Of a stretch of 64,000 nucleotides of DNA, positions 45,395 through 57,255 are shown piece by piece. Origin of the DNA: Heligmosomoides polygyrus polygyrus (taxonomy: Eukaryota; Nematoda; Chromadorea; Rhabditida; Heligmosomidae); the NCBI GenBank assembly GCA_947396885.1, contig OX377206.1:91819960-91883959 (forward strand), in the 5' to 3' direction. The translations under genes and the position numbers were made by a program. Below the pieces are notes generated by a model, which saw only the letters and a list, made by a program, of their open reading frames with translations, had not been told where the DNA came from and ran no database searches. Each line of letters opens with the position of its first letter. The first letter of the stretch is position 1.

Positions 45395-48300
45395 GTATAA
45401 TATCCTTCGGAACCCTGCTTTAATTTGGTGTAGCGATTGGGGCGCCCGAGATATTACATATGAGTGTGTAGTTTATTCGACGGCTACAAAAGGGAATTCG
45501 AGACTATAAGTTTATGAACGCAGATATATACATGACATGAATATAAGGCTCGGAGACGGAAAAACAGTCACCGTCTTCCGGGCCAGATCAACACTACTAA
45601 AATCTATAATATCCTTCGGAACCCCGCTTTAATTTGGTGTAGCGGTTGGGGCGCCCGAGATATTACGTATGAGAGTGTAGCTTATACGACGGCTACAAAA
45701 GAGAATTCGAGGCTCTCATAAGTTTATGAACACATATATACATGACATGAATATAAGGCTCGGAGACGGGAAAACAGTCACCGTCTTCCGGGCCAGATCA
45801 ACACTACTAAAATCTATAATATCCTTCGGAACCCCGCTTTAATTTGGTGTAGCGGTTGGGGCGCCCGAGATATTACGTATGACAGTGTAGTTTATTCGAC
45901 GGCTACAAAAGAGAATTCGAGGCTCTCATAAGTTTATGAACACAGATATATACATGACATGAATATAAGGCTCGGAGACGGGAAAACAGTCACCGTCTTC
46001 CGGGCCAGATCAACACTACTAAAATCTATAATATCCTTCGGAACCCCGCTTTAATTTGGTGTAGCGGTTGGGGCACCCGAGATATTACGTATGACAGTGT
46101 AGTTTATTCGACGGCTACAAAAGAGAATTCGAGGCTCTCATAAGTTTATGAACACATATATATATGACATGAATATAAGGCTCGGAGACGGGAAAACAGT
46201 CACCGTCTTCCGGGCCAGATCAACACTACTAAAATCTATAATATCCTTCGGAACTCCGCTTTAATTTGGTGTAGCGGTTGGGGCGCCCGAGATATTACGT
46301 ATGAGAGTGTAGTTTATACGACGGCTACAAAAGAGAATTCGAGGCTCTCATAAGTTTATGAACACAGATATATACATGACATGAATATAAGGCTCGGAGA
46401 CGGGAAAACAGTCACCGTCTTCCGGGCCAGATCAACACTACTAAAATCTATAATATCCTTCGGAACTCCGCTTTAATTTGGTGTAGCGGTTGGGGCGCCC
46501 GAGATATTACGTATGAGAGTGTAGTTTATACGACGGCTACAAAAGAGAATTCGAGGCTCTCATAAGTTTATGAACACAGATATATACATGACATGAATAT
46601 AAGGCTCGGAGACGGGAAAACAGTCACCGTCTTCCGGGCCAGATCAACACTACTAAAATCTATAATATCCTTCGGAACCCCGCTTTAATTTGGTGTAGCG
46701 GTTGGGGCACCCGAGATATTACGTATGACAGTGTAGTTTATTCGACGGCTACAAAAGAGAATTCGAGGCTCTCATAAGTTTATGAACACATATATATATG
46801 ACATGAATATAAGGCTCGGAGACGGGAAAACAGTCACCGTCTTCCGGGCCAGATCAACACTACTAAAATCTATAATATCCTTCGGAACTCCGCTTTAATT
46901 TGGTGTAGCGGTTGGGGCGCCCGAGATATTACGTATGAGAGTGTAGTTTATACGACGGCTACAAAAGAGAATTCGAGGCTCTCATAAGTTTATGAACACA
47001 GATATATACATGACATGAATATAAGGCTCGGAGACGGGAAAACAGTCACCGTCTTCCGGGCCAGATCAACACTACTAAAATCTATAATATCCTTCGGAAC
47101 CCCGCTTTAATTTGGTGTAGCGGTTGGGGCACTCGAGATATTACATATGACAGTGTAGTTTATTCGACGGCTACAAAAGAGAATTCGAGGCTCTCATAAG
47201 TTTATGAACACATATATATATGACATGAATATAAGGCTCGGGGACGGAAAAACAGTCACCTTCTTCCGGGCCAGATCAACACTACTAAAATCTATAATAT
47301 CCTTCGGAACCCCGCTTTAATTTGGTGTAGCGGTTGGGGCGCCCGAGATATTACGTATGAGAGTGTATGTAGTTTATTCGACGGCTACAAAAGAGAAATC
47401 GAGGCTCTCATAAGTTTATGAACACAGATATATACATGACATGAATATAAGGCTCGGAGACGGGAAAACAGTCACCGTCTTCCGGGCCAGATCAACACTA
47501 CTAAAATCTATAATATCCTTCGGAACCCCGCTTTAATTTGGTGTAGCGGTTGGGGCACTCGAGATATTACGTATGACAGTGTAGTTTATTCGACGGCTAC
47601 AAAAGAGAATTCGAGGCTCTCATAAGTTTATGAACACAGATATATACATGACATGAATATAAGGCTCGGAGACGGGAAAACAGTCACCGTCTTCCGGGCC
47701 AGATCAACACTACTAAAATCTATAATATCCTTCGGAACCCCGCTTTAATTTGGTGTAGCGGTTGGGGCACTCGAGATATTACATATGACAGTGTAGTTTA
47801 TTCGACGGCTACAAAAGAGAATTCGAGGCTCTCATAAGTTTATGAACACATATATATATGACATGAATATAAGGCTCGGGGACGGAAAAACAGTCACCTT
47901 CTTCCGGGCCAGATCAACACTACTAAAATCTATAATATCCTTCGGAACCCCGCTTTAATTTGGTGTAGCGGTTGGGGCGCCCGAGATATTACGTATGAGA
48001 GTGTATGTAGTTTATTCGACGGCTACAAAAGAGAAATCGAGGCTCTCATAAGTTTATGAACACAGATATATACATGACATGAATATAAGGCTCGGAGACG
48101 GGAAAACAGTCACCGTCTTCCGGGCCAGATCAACACTACTAAAATCTATAATATCCTTCGGAACCCCGCTTTAATTTGGTGTAGCGGTTGGGGCGCCCGA
48201 GATATTACGTATGAGAGTGTATGTAGTTTATTCGACGGCTACAAAAGAGAAATCGAGGCTCTCATAAGTTTATGAACACAGATATATACATGACATGAAT

Positions 48301-48580
48301 ATAAGGCTCGGAGACGGGAAAACAGTCACCGTCTTCCGGGCCAGATCAACACTACTGAAATCTATAATATCCTTCGGAACTCCGCGTTAATTTGGTGTAG
48401 CGGTTGGGGCGCCCGAGATATTACGTAAGACAGTGTAGTTTATTCGACGGCTACAAAAGAGAATTCAAGGCTCTCATAAGTTTATGAACACATATATATA
48501 TATATGACATGAATATAAGGCTCGGAGACGGGAAAACAGTCACCGTCTTCCGTGCCGGACCAACACTACTGAAATCTCTC
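45395..48580. repeat. Tandem satellite, about 15 units of 210-216 bp
   Basis: The anchor TATCCTTCGG occurs at 45401, 45610, 45820, 46032, 46242, 46454, 46666, 46876, 47088, 47298, 47514, 47726, 47936, 48152 and 48368. That gives spacings of 209-216 bp. Each unit also has TTGGTGTAGCGGTTGGGGC, CGACGGCTACAAAAGAGAA and a small hairpin around CGGAGACGGGAAAACAGTCA and CCGTCTTCCG. Unit variants (GCGCCCGAG, CACCCGAG, CACTCGAG; GAGAGTGTAG or GACAGTGTAG) recur every three units. The edge units are the most diverged. No coding capacity. Confidence 0.98.
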
Positions 48581-48743
48581 TCTCGATCCGAAGGCGGGGC
48601 CCTAAGCTGAGCCTCTAGCGGGATTACCGCAGAGACGGGATTTGCCAGTTATTATCCAGCTATGTGAGCTTTAGTGCTCAAATTTGGCTCGTCCAGGTCT
48701 CTAAGAGACGAGACTTTATTGGCATTTAGCCGATGCACCAAAA

Positions 48744-48943
48744 TGTGGCGGGTTATGCCAACTGTAGAATTTGACCTCTTCCGAGGTACACGGTGATTCA
48801 GTGGATGAATATTTATTTGAAGACGTACCATCCGAGCCGAGGTGTTATAGGAGACTGAGGGTTTGGGTCGGCCGCGGGCAAATCGCTTGCTTGAGAAGCG
48901 CCCGTACATCATTTACGGGGGGTCGTGACCTTTGTCCACGACA
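48744..48943 (-). repeat. LTR (right copy) of the satellite-bearing element
   Basis: Begins TGTGGCGGGTTATGCC and ends GTCCACGACA on the plus strand, followed by the CCAAC target duplication. In the favoured minus orientation this is the 5' LTR. Confidence 0.88.
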
Positions 48944-48948
48944 CCAAC

Positions 48949-49500
48949 TAAGAAAAAGGATATGGACCTTTTAGAAAGTATACAAAAGAGCTTCACCAGA
49001 AAGCTTATGATGCAGTGTTTCTCAATGGTCTACTCAATTCCATGCAGACATTAACGTTCTCTTTATTTTCATCTTTCAACACTTAACACTGGGCGAAAAG
49101 TTGCAGATCTTATCATATTGTACGAAATTCTAGCTAAAAAGCTGGATATCGATCCAGTAGATTTTATTGGTAGTGAACTGGCACATTCTGTAAGAGAAAA
49201 GGTCACTCTTCGACTCACAATTGCTAGATCACGAATCAGATCAGATTTCCTAACTTATCGGATTCTCAAGGATTTCAATTTGCTACTTGCTAAGTACGAG
49301 GACTTGGCGAGGTTGTCTGCTCAAGCCTGTAGAAGTTATGCCAAATGTTAAATGTTCTTGACGCTTTGCAGTCATTATTTGCTTAAGTATTACCAGAAAG
49401 GTGTCGTTAGTATGCATTTGTTCCTTAGGTGTTGTTTTTGGTATTTTTCACGCTAGACATCAATCTATGCCCATAAATAAATAAATAAATAATACGCAGC
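48949..49500 (+). pseudogene. CR1/Jockey-like LINE reverse transcriptase, 3' fragment and tail
   Basis: Continues the 44338-44624 fragment: KKKDMDLLESIQKSFTRKLM, then RKVADLIILYEILAKKLDID, PVDFIGSELAH and the C-terminal LLAKYEDLARLSAQACR with a stop at 49351. The 3' end carries a short ATAA-repeat tail (about 49470-49492), typical of such LINEs. The C-terminal frame (49118-49351) is open for 77 codons, but the upstream part is frameshifted. Confidence 0.88.
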
Positions 49501-49697
49501 TATCTGCACTTCCAACAAATCTTAACCAACAACCAACACACATCTAACGGAAAATTAAAAAATCGTTCAAGATTTTTACGCCCACCCCTGGTGTAGATGG
49601 AGTGTACTAACAATTAGGTGATAGTCCAATTCGTCTACTATGTGGAGAGACAATGATTGGGCATGATATACTTGACAACGGGCTGACATTGATATGA
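49501..49697. other. UVRAG upstream region
   Basis: Between the LINE tail and the first in-frame UVRAG sequence. It should contain the promoter and possibly the start-codon exon, but neither could be placed. Confidence 0.4.
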
Positions 49698-49835
49698 GAG
49701 CCCTATGAGTGGCATCTTCGCTCCAGCGCTAACGCAGGCATTCTGCCACGCCGCGGCCGCGCCAATGAATTGCCAGCCGTCCCACAGTTTCTAGCGTTAT
49801 CCACTGACTTGTCTAGGTTGTGGTGCCTTCGTCAG

Positions 49836-52800
49836 GTTTCATCGCCTTATTTCTATTTCGACATGTCCTTGCTTCGAAGCGGTTCTTCTAAGTTTTACTC
49901 GCACGACAGTCTATGTAGTGCGAGTTCTGCAGAAGCTGAAACCACATCATATGCTTGCTGGGAGAGGTTAGCCTTCTTAATGTGAAGTTATCCAGTGATT
50001 TCCACCTGTTGAGCTCAAGCTACTGTCTATGTGCCTATAAAACAGTGCAACTGATGGACACTTTAGGCTCCGTACTGTGGCACTTGCAATAAGAACAACG
50101 AGAGCCACCCTAAAACACCATCAAAGCCAAGTTCAAGAGAATGGTGATCTGTACCACCTCATTGAAGGTCATCAGTTGGTAGGTTGACCGCCAGTTATTC
50201 ACTCGTTTTGCGCATTTAGTATGTTAGTTTTCTAGACAAACGAAATTCGTAACCATGAAATCGTTATTAGTCGGTATCAGAAGGCAGTAGAGCAGTTGAA
50301 GCGAATATCTACAAAGAAACGCCTGAATTTGGCGAAAATAAACGAAGAACTTTCAGAAAAGGTTAGTATTTCTTCTGTCAGCTCTCTGTGAATAGGATTA
50401 TCGAATTTCCTGTTTTTCTGAACGCACAATCGGGTCTGAAGAAGAGGATTTCATCCCTCGAGCTTGTATGTTGTTCTTTCGCTTCTACATTGGCTACTAG
50501 AAGGTCCGTCCTTGTTTCTTGTTTTACTGCTGTCACATCACACTTTTGTCACATTGTCCACACTTGCAGAAAATATCTATCACTGTATCGTGAGCTTATA
50601 AAGACAAGAAGGAGAACATTACTAAAGGAAATATCCGACGTCTTCGAAATCCTAGTAAGTATTTTGAAATGTTTCCTTAGACCTTTGTTGTACTTCGGCG
50701 ACGCTGTTGTCGGCCGCAGTATAACAGGCCGGGCCGAAGTATAATAGGCTTAGTCTTAGGTATATGTTATACCTCACCGACAGCGTCGGCGACGCGGCCG
50801 GCGACAGTGTTAGGCCTATGTTATACTTCGGTGACGTGTCGCCGACGCTGTGTTGCGCGGGCTGCTACGCACTGCGTAGCGCCCGTCCAGCACTGTCGCC
50901 GAAGTATAGCATATACCTTAAGTGTCAAGTGTATTCTCACTTGGAAGGGTATGCGTTAATCATTAAGTCTTGTGTTTCTACATATTCCACCTTCCAGATT
51001 CAAACACCTGTTGAGGAACTGAGAAAAAGGGAATGCTCATGTTCTGCTTGTGACACCATCTGCGGTGTTCACCTTCCTCTGACCAGGGACATTGTTAGTA
51101 AGTGAAATTTTTTCTCTTTGTTTCTACTTTCAAAATTTAAGGTTTTTTTACACATCTGACCTTTATAAAGAACCGCCATGAGCAGATAAAGAATACGTGC
51201 CGTAGCCGCTTCATTTAGTGATCAGCGGTGCACACATGATAAAGACCGCAATCGAGTGAGATCCTAGTTCAAGGAGAGCACGTGCTGTTTTTTACTCCAT
51301 CTTCTACTCTAAATCTGTTCGAGAACGTAGTTACCGCTTCACAGGAGCTCGGGCAGTTTCGGAGAAGGGGTGGTGATAGGATAATGAAAGAACTACCTTG
51401 GTTGTATATGGTCCAACCAAAATATTATTGCACTCGAAGAAGCCTAGATCACGTACTTCGGAAAATTTATATTAGTTACTTCTTAATACTTCTGAACGTT
51501 GAAGAAGCAAAAATGACAATGAAATGATGACTATTTCATCCATCTTGTTGGTGGAAATTACTGCTGATTGAAATGCGTGCTATTACACATCGAGGAAAAG
51601 TTGACAATGCCTACTTTAATCCAAATGTCCGTTTGAATACATAACGAAGGTGGTTGACAATGGCAAGTAGGTGATGAAATAAGAGTGCGGTGGGACCGAG
51701 AGGAAGGGGATGTGAAAAACGGAAATATAGAAATGGGAGATGTAATGAAACTTTTGTGAACTCAGGAATCAATACGCAATACGGCTTTGGGGAGGGGGCA
51801 TTCATATGACAGTGAGCTTTTTTTTACATTTCTTCTTACAAACCTCTGTTGTAACACCGCTCTAGTGCTGGGGAGGCCTGTCCTCAGAAAAACGAAACAT
51901 TCTATCTAACCGTAGGTTCTATATCGTGGAGATTCACATCTAGAGGGAGTTCCCTCTCCTCAACACCAGCATTGCGCCGAAGTCGAGGTTACAGATAGTA
52001 CAGTCAAAAGCGTAGAAGCGAGACGTTTTGCTCATCAGTCGCTCTCAAGATATGCATTTCAAATCCACTAATCTAAATCCCTCCGTTTAGAAACAATTGC
52101 ATTGACGTTCATCATGTTCGTAATACTTGCGTATCAAGAAGTCGTTAGTTGGAGTTATTTATTGTTCTGACGTTTCGATTCTCTCGTTCCCTTCAAGCAT
52201 CTAATGACAATACGTCTTATTCTTACAACTCATGCGCCTCACGCTAGCAATTCTGACCTAACAGAAGCACGATGCGGAAAACTCGAGTGGTAAAAAAAGA
52301 GCACACACGATGTTCCATAGTTTAAGCATATCGTATTGTGCTGTCACTTGCTGTTAATGAACCAGTAGTGACTGCGTCAGACTATGCGTCCACAATATAG
52401 ATGTTTAGCGTTGACAACAATGGTGGCGTCTAGTCCTTACCAGCGCTGTGCAAACGAAATAAGGTCACTGGCGATGGCTAAGCGTTTGTTGAAACATTTC
52501 GTTCTGATTGTTAGTTGAAACCAAGAGGCTTTCAAGCGCCTATGCAGAGATCACAGTGTCGTGCGACAAATCGTTCATTCAATATCATAATCGTTGCCGT
52601 TATTCTGTTCAACTCTATGCTTGACAACTGGACTTAATTAATTATGGCGTTGTTTACCAGCTAGATATTCTTAGATTTGAGCGCTTGGAGGTTTCGCTCG
52701 CACAATCGCCTATTCTAGAGTAGCAAGTAGCAGGGTCATGTAGCAGACAATGCACGTCTTAAGTCTCGTTTATACTCCGGCCCCGAGCGATGTCAGTCGA

Positions 52801-55800
52801 TTTAACCAGAGCACATAGCGCTCTATCCCTCGGCGACAGATGTATAAACGCAGTCTTATGACCTATTCCATACAAGTTGCTTTCTGATGTCGTTGGAAAT
52901 ATTGCGAGAACAACATTTTGCAAATGTGCACGGCATACACGGATTTGAGTTGTAGCGATGAACCAATTGGTCAGAGATAAGTGCTAAACATAGAGGGACG
53001 ATGTTTCGGTGGCGCGATCACTTCACTGAAAAGGTGAACGTCGTACGAGTTTTTCTTCATCATTCGCATTCTTCGCGTGTTCCTGGCCAAGGCTAAGAAT
53101 GTTGTGAAGCTTAAGGTCTTTGGTCGGATAACTTGTGAAGAATCTCGAACTGTTTTATCCCCGAAGCCGACGAGGCAATCGAGACGTTAGGTCAATAACG
53201 ATCTCAAAAATAAGATATTGCTTCTAATTAGGATCCTTTATGTGGGTGAACGTTTCCCAAGGGAACATAAATATCTGTTTGATCGAAGACTAAGGAATTC
53301 GCCGTTATCGCCAATGAATCACGCAATCACGAATCAGTGTTGCTTTTCATGAGCCGGTGAAATCAGGCTATTCTATTGTCCATTCTTCTTCAAGGTTTCT
53401 CCGATTTCCATCATCCAGCGTTCGCAAAACCTCGAAGAAATGTCAAATCACTGACATTTTCAGGTCATCAGGAAATTGAAGTCGCCGCTGCGTTTGGGCA
53501 TATCGTTCATTTTTTGGACTGCTTGTCCTTGCTATTGGATTACATTTTCCGTTATCCAGTTTTGTCCGGTGCGTCGACGTCCTGCATTCATTCGCCCAAG
53601 GACTGTAAAAAGTGAGTGTTCCAGTTTTGACAGTTGGTCTGTTCTTCTTGGGGCTGTACAAAGAGAATTAATTATTTGTTGAAACGTTTCGTTCATGACA
53701 GGTTTTAAATAGTAGTTCTCCTTCGCTGGCTAGTTAAACAACCTCGAATTAGAGTGCTTAAAATAGCCCATGCTTGGATCACAACGGTCTTTTAAATCCA
53801 TGTTCTTAATCTTACTCAACACCTTTGCGATGCTATCGAATAGTTCTCAGCTCATTACTTTCGCCCATTCACGATTCCAAAAGTCGAAAGAAATTTTTCC
53901 CCCAAGGATTTGAGGTACTGATCATGTCACATCCTTTTTGAAAATTTCGGCCTAGTAGCTAGGTTACTTTAGGTATGGGTAATTAAGACTATCTACATCA
54001 CTAGATTCGTTTTATCCACCTTTGTGGTTAGACTTTCTAATCTTCGATCCTGATATGGAAGGTGGTGCACAAGAAGCCGGTAATTTGGAGAAGGAATGAG
54101 AGAGGTCTTCAGCTTAAATGACCCCCTTTTGCGAAGTATTAGGAAAATCTGCTGATTCATCAATACCCACTATAACCTACCTTATTCCATCAAAACACGA
54201 AGAGTATGTCGTCTTTGTGATCAGCACACCAAATAACCTATTAGCCAAAATTTTGGCCAAACCGGTGTTTATGATCCCACCACCCATAATCGTCCATACC
54301 TAGCGTAATCGGCCGAAATTTTGAAAAAAGGTATAATATTCGTAAACTGTACCCATAATAATGTCCATGGGCGATGTTTGGGCGAACAATTTCTTCCGAC
54401 GTTTCGTCGACCTGTAGAATCGAGGAAGTGAAATAGTGTCTATCTAACTATGTTGGAATACTAACGGTCGCGTTGTTGCAAAAAGGAAGCTTGGGGTAAG
54501 GATAATTATGGGGAGCTTCAGCCTATCCTGGAAGCTCAATTGGATACCGACTTTTGAGCAACACATCGAAACGAAAACGAAAGACTTGGTTTAACGGGGC
54601 TGACAGCAGGCAGTCGAAGCACGCAATCTGTAGTCACCCGATCGTATAGTAATGTGTTGCAGAAGCTCGTGAATTCCACTGCCTTACAACTCTTTTTCTC
54701 AGTAAGTAGTGAAACTGACGTGCATTGGATTCTGATATGCATATGTGTTTTCCTGTTTCATTTATCAACGGAATTCAGCCTTCCCCTACACGGCACGCGT
54801 TGGCGAGCTGGACGTGTTCGGCTCGATCAAGCGCTAGCACTCCTTGGAGAGAATTTATCCCAGCTGAGAGATGATACTGGTTTTCGCTCGTTGACTCGTT
54901 CGGACAACTTGCTGCTTTCCGTTCACGACTGGATGAAGGGTGTTTTGCAAAGGTTTGTCATGCTTTTCGGATACAACTATAGAGGGGGTGTCTACCCGCC
55001 ATCTTTTCAATAATTTGTAGCTTTGTTTTGGTTTCACAAAGTTTAAGACCCTTTCTACAGTCATGTTAATGTCTGCGCAGCCATACATAACGTTTTCACC
55101 TTAAAGTTTTTACAAATTTCACTATAGATGTTGTCGACGAGGAGGAGATTGGGTCTCTCCCTCTAGACTTGCACCGCTTTCAATATTACGGCAATTTATA
55201 TATGTTTTTGGATATAGTGAACATTTGTGGAGCACCAAATAGAACGGAAATTTAGGACCTTGAGAAATACAAAGGTAGTATCTACTTGAATTTTGATTGT
55301 GATTTGTAATTGTGTTCGAACTCATAAAGACTAAATCAACCAGGTTTTTACGATGCGTCTACTCTCAGCAGTTAAATTTTAAGTCGCCATGATGTGTAGA
55401 TATAGAACAACGCTGTTGCTCCTTTTTGAACGTGCTCATGATATGATCGTTAGTAAACCTTTCAAAGTAAGGGTTACTGAGGGTCTCCATGGTGCGGGTT
55501 ATCGAAGCTGTCCATCAGCTACTGTTCGAGCAACGCTTTTAGAAGTAGTTCAGTTCTTGCTGGAAGTTGCAACCTTCAAGGGGTAGGGATCATATTCGGT
55601 TATCGGGCCATGACCTGTAGACCGTGCTTATCGAATGAATGGTCAGGTTCATATGCCAGCTATGCAAACCTTCTATTTCATCTATAATTGCTGAATTTGC
55701 GCTTCTTTTTCCTTTATAACATCACCTGCCGTGCCTTTTGTCGTCAGTCCGCCCAAGAGTGAGTGCCAATAACCTGTTTACTTATCCACGTTGCATATAA

Positions 55801-57129
55801 GATATTTGAAGTGAATAGTGCTTTCAGCAGCATCGAATTCTGTACTGCTTTTCTGAGCAAAGAGCTAGAGAGGGGAAAAAGACACTGCTCCTAACATTGC
55901 ATTAGGTAGCTATGGTAACATTCTCACACGAGGTCGCCAGCAAATCTCCCGTTGTTCTTTCCAAAGTGATCTCATGGGACTCTCGCGAAGAATGTCACTT
56001 CTGTCATTCAGGGGATAGCACGAGTAGTTTCGACCAATGTGTAATAGATCGTCCTGTGCTCTTCTGATACCGCGAACACCATATGCTTACCGCTCTCTTC
56101 GAGTGAGTGTATACGTAACAATGGGATATGGTGGCCATACCTAACCAGGGTTTCGACCCTCCATGGATCTTCAAGCGGAGAACAGGCGTTAGGAAGGGCT
56201 TGGAATGCTGATTACGGATACGGGGTCGAAACTGCAAAATGAAACTCCTGAACGAGTTCCTTCCTGTCGAAGTTCATCGGGTTGACTGTAGGCTGGCTAT
56301 GCGAATGAGCTCTAGTGAGGGCGGTGAGTGATGAGAGCTGATAAGATTAGGCCGGCAATGGCAGTGATTGCCTAAAGGTGGTGCTCTGGTACGTTAATTG
56401 GCCCGGCCTAATTTTAGCAGCTATCATCCCTCACCCTCTCACTGCAGCCCATTCGCACGGCCACCCTGAAGTCAATTCGGTGAACTTCGACAGATCGATC
56501 ATATCTCGTTCAGGAGTTTTATTTTGCGACTTTAACCCCATATTCATAATTGGCATTCAGACCCACTTCTCACGATCCTGGTCTCCACTTAATCTTGCAT
56601 GGAGGTTGGTTCAAACCCTTCCCTGGTTAGTTATGGCTACCATCTCCCATTGTTACATTGACATTCACTAGACGAGAGCAGTAAGCAAGTGGATTTTGCG
56701 GGATCAGAAGAGCATAAGTACGACCTATAACACATTGATCGAAGTTATTCGAGAAGAATCCCTTCCTTGGTAAGTGGATTTCACGCGATCTGTGAAGAAC
56801 GTAAGTGCAGCTTCCAACACATTGATCGAGCCTAATCAGAAAAGCCCTGAGCGAGTGATGTGGTGTTCTATGTAACTGGGCCACTTAATTTTTGACCGTT
56901 GCTACATGTTGACTTTCCGTAATGAATCTTCATCATGCTATTCAAGGCTTTTAATCACGAAAACTATGTACTTCTTTTCAGTGGCGTGCCGATCGTTTAT
57001 CACCATAGACCGGTCTGCAGTTTACGAAGTCCAGCAGGGTTGATCAATCTTGAACCGAAAGTTGAAGACGAAGAAGTGCTCCGAAGCATCAGCTGGCTCG
57101 AAAAACAACTTGATAATGCGGTTGTTTGA
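49836..57129 (+). CDS. uvrag: UVRAG / Vps38 homologue, multi-exon
   Basis: UVRAG pairs with Beclin-1/Vps34 in PI3-kinase complex II on endosomes and supports autophagosome and endosome maturation. Phase-compatible exons are 49836-49966, 50046-50178, 50236-50361, 50382-50503, 50570-50654, 50998-51097, 53464-53611, 54779-54952 and 56982-57129 (TGA). Exon 1 has a C2-like SSPYFYFDMSLL. Exons 3-5 form the coiled coil (VISRYQKAVEQLKRISTKK, KYLSLYRELIKTRRRTLLKE). Then come DTICGVHLPL, QEIEVAAAFGHIVHFLDCLS, DYIFRYPVLSGAS, RVRLDQALALLGENLSQLRD and ISWLEKQLDNAVV. These follow the family order, including the ICGLRLP-like motif and the membrane-binding C-terminal domain. The C-terminal low-complexity tail of the human protein is absent. 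The open frame continues upstream of 49836 to 49698 without an ATG, so the true start is unresolved. Exons 4-5 use less typical splice sites. The largest intron (51098-53463) holds no recognised element. Confidence 0.9.
50685..50925. mobile_element. TTAGGCC-type palindromic MITE(s) in a UVRAG intron
   Basis: GC-rich palindromes with repeated GTTATACTTCGG, GTCGCCGAAGTATA, GGCCTATGTTATACTTCGG and GCTGCTACGCACTGCGTAGC. The termini resemble those at 16449-16578 and 57470-57645. Two overlapping or nested copies appear likely, since GGCCTATGTTATACTTC also occurs in the middle. The element lies within the intron between exons 50570-50654 and 50998-51097. Confidence 0.75.
51098..53463 (+). other. Large UVRAG intron without recognised elements
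   Basis: About 2.4 kb between a GTAAGTG donor and a CATTTTCAG acceptor. The open frames at 51282-51527 and 53376-53463 have no support as exons; the second simply runs into the real exon start. No repeat family was recognised. Confidence 0.6.
53880..54420 (-). repeat. Decayed RTE 3'-UTR tandem units in a UVRAG intron
   Basis: Contains degraded words of the RTE 3' block on the minus strand: CCGAAATTTTGGC-like, GGTGTGCTGATCACAAAG and CTACAGGTCGACG near 54410. It is much more diverged than 24190-24880 and 31153-31865, so it is an older insertion. It lies between exons 53464-53611 and 54779-54952. Confidence 0.65.
56105..56660. mobile_element. Fold-back element with tRNA-like loop, copy 2, in a UVRAG intron
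   Basis: The outer arms GTAACAATGGGATATGGTGG and CCATCTCCCATTGTTAC are inverses, as are CCTAACCAGGGTTTCGACC and ACCCTTCCCTGGTTAG. The inner arms (CTCCTGAACGAG with CTCGTTCAGGAG; GACCTTCGACAG-like) match copy 1 at 22120-22625. The loop (about 56350-56410) is tRNA-like but more eroded. Confidence 0.8.
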
Positions 57130-57249
57130 AATAGCTTTTTGATCGTGCGTTTGGTTCAGCGACAGAGTTTATGACCTATTGCAAACTCAATGTAATTCAG
57201 TGCCAATGTGATACAACTTACCGTTGAAGAGCTCTATGTATTAAAGATA

Positions 57250-57255
57250 AATAAA
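57250..57255 (+). promoter_or_regulatory. Poly(A) signal of UVRAG
   Basis: AATAAA lies 121 bp after the TGA at 57127-57129, on the coding strand, with no competing signal nearer the stop. Confidence 0.7.

Larger units (their letters stand above)
44625..48943 (-). mobile_element. Non-autonomous LTR element carrying a satellite array
   Basis: A 4,319-bp insertion flanked by perfect CCAAC target duplications (44620-44624 and 48944-48948). Joining the flanks restores the LINE reading frame. It is bounded by direct repeats of 203 and 200 bp with TG...CA ends. I favour the minus orientation: just inside the LTR at 48743 that strand reads TTTTGGTGCATCGGC, a possible tRNA primer site, and before the other LTR it reads GCCAGGAG, a weak polypurine tract. 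The interior has no gag, protease, polymerase or integrase. Instead it holds about 15 tandem 210-216 bp units (45395-48580) and two copies of a 165-bp leader-like segment (44894-45060 and 45138-45300). A partial LTR lies at 45076-45134. The class is LARD/TRIM-like; the BEL/Pao versus Ty3 origin is unresolved. Confidence 0.88.

Noticed and set aside
45395..48580. CRISPR-like or gene-repeat interpretation of the regular array
   Set aside because: Units are contiguous with no unique spacers, are about 212 bp long, and the genome is eukaryotic. It is a satellite.
50388..50744. 118-codon open frame as a separate gene
   Set aside because: Its first part is UVRAG coding sequence (exons 50382-50503 and 50570-50654) read through the intron, and the end is MITE sequence.
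55389..55586. Extra UVRAG exon
   Set aside because: The flanking exons (54779-54952 and 56982-57129) already join in phase 2, and the intervening frame lacks matching splice sites and has no counterpart in the family.
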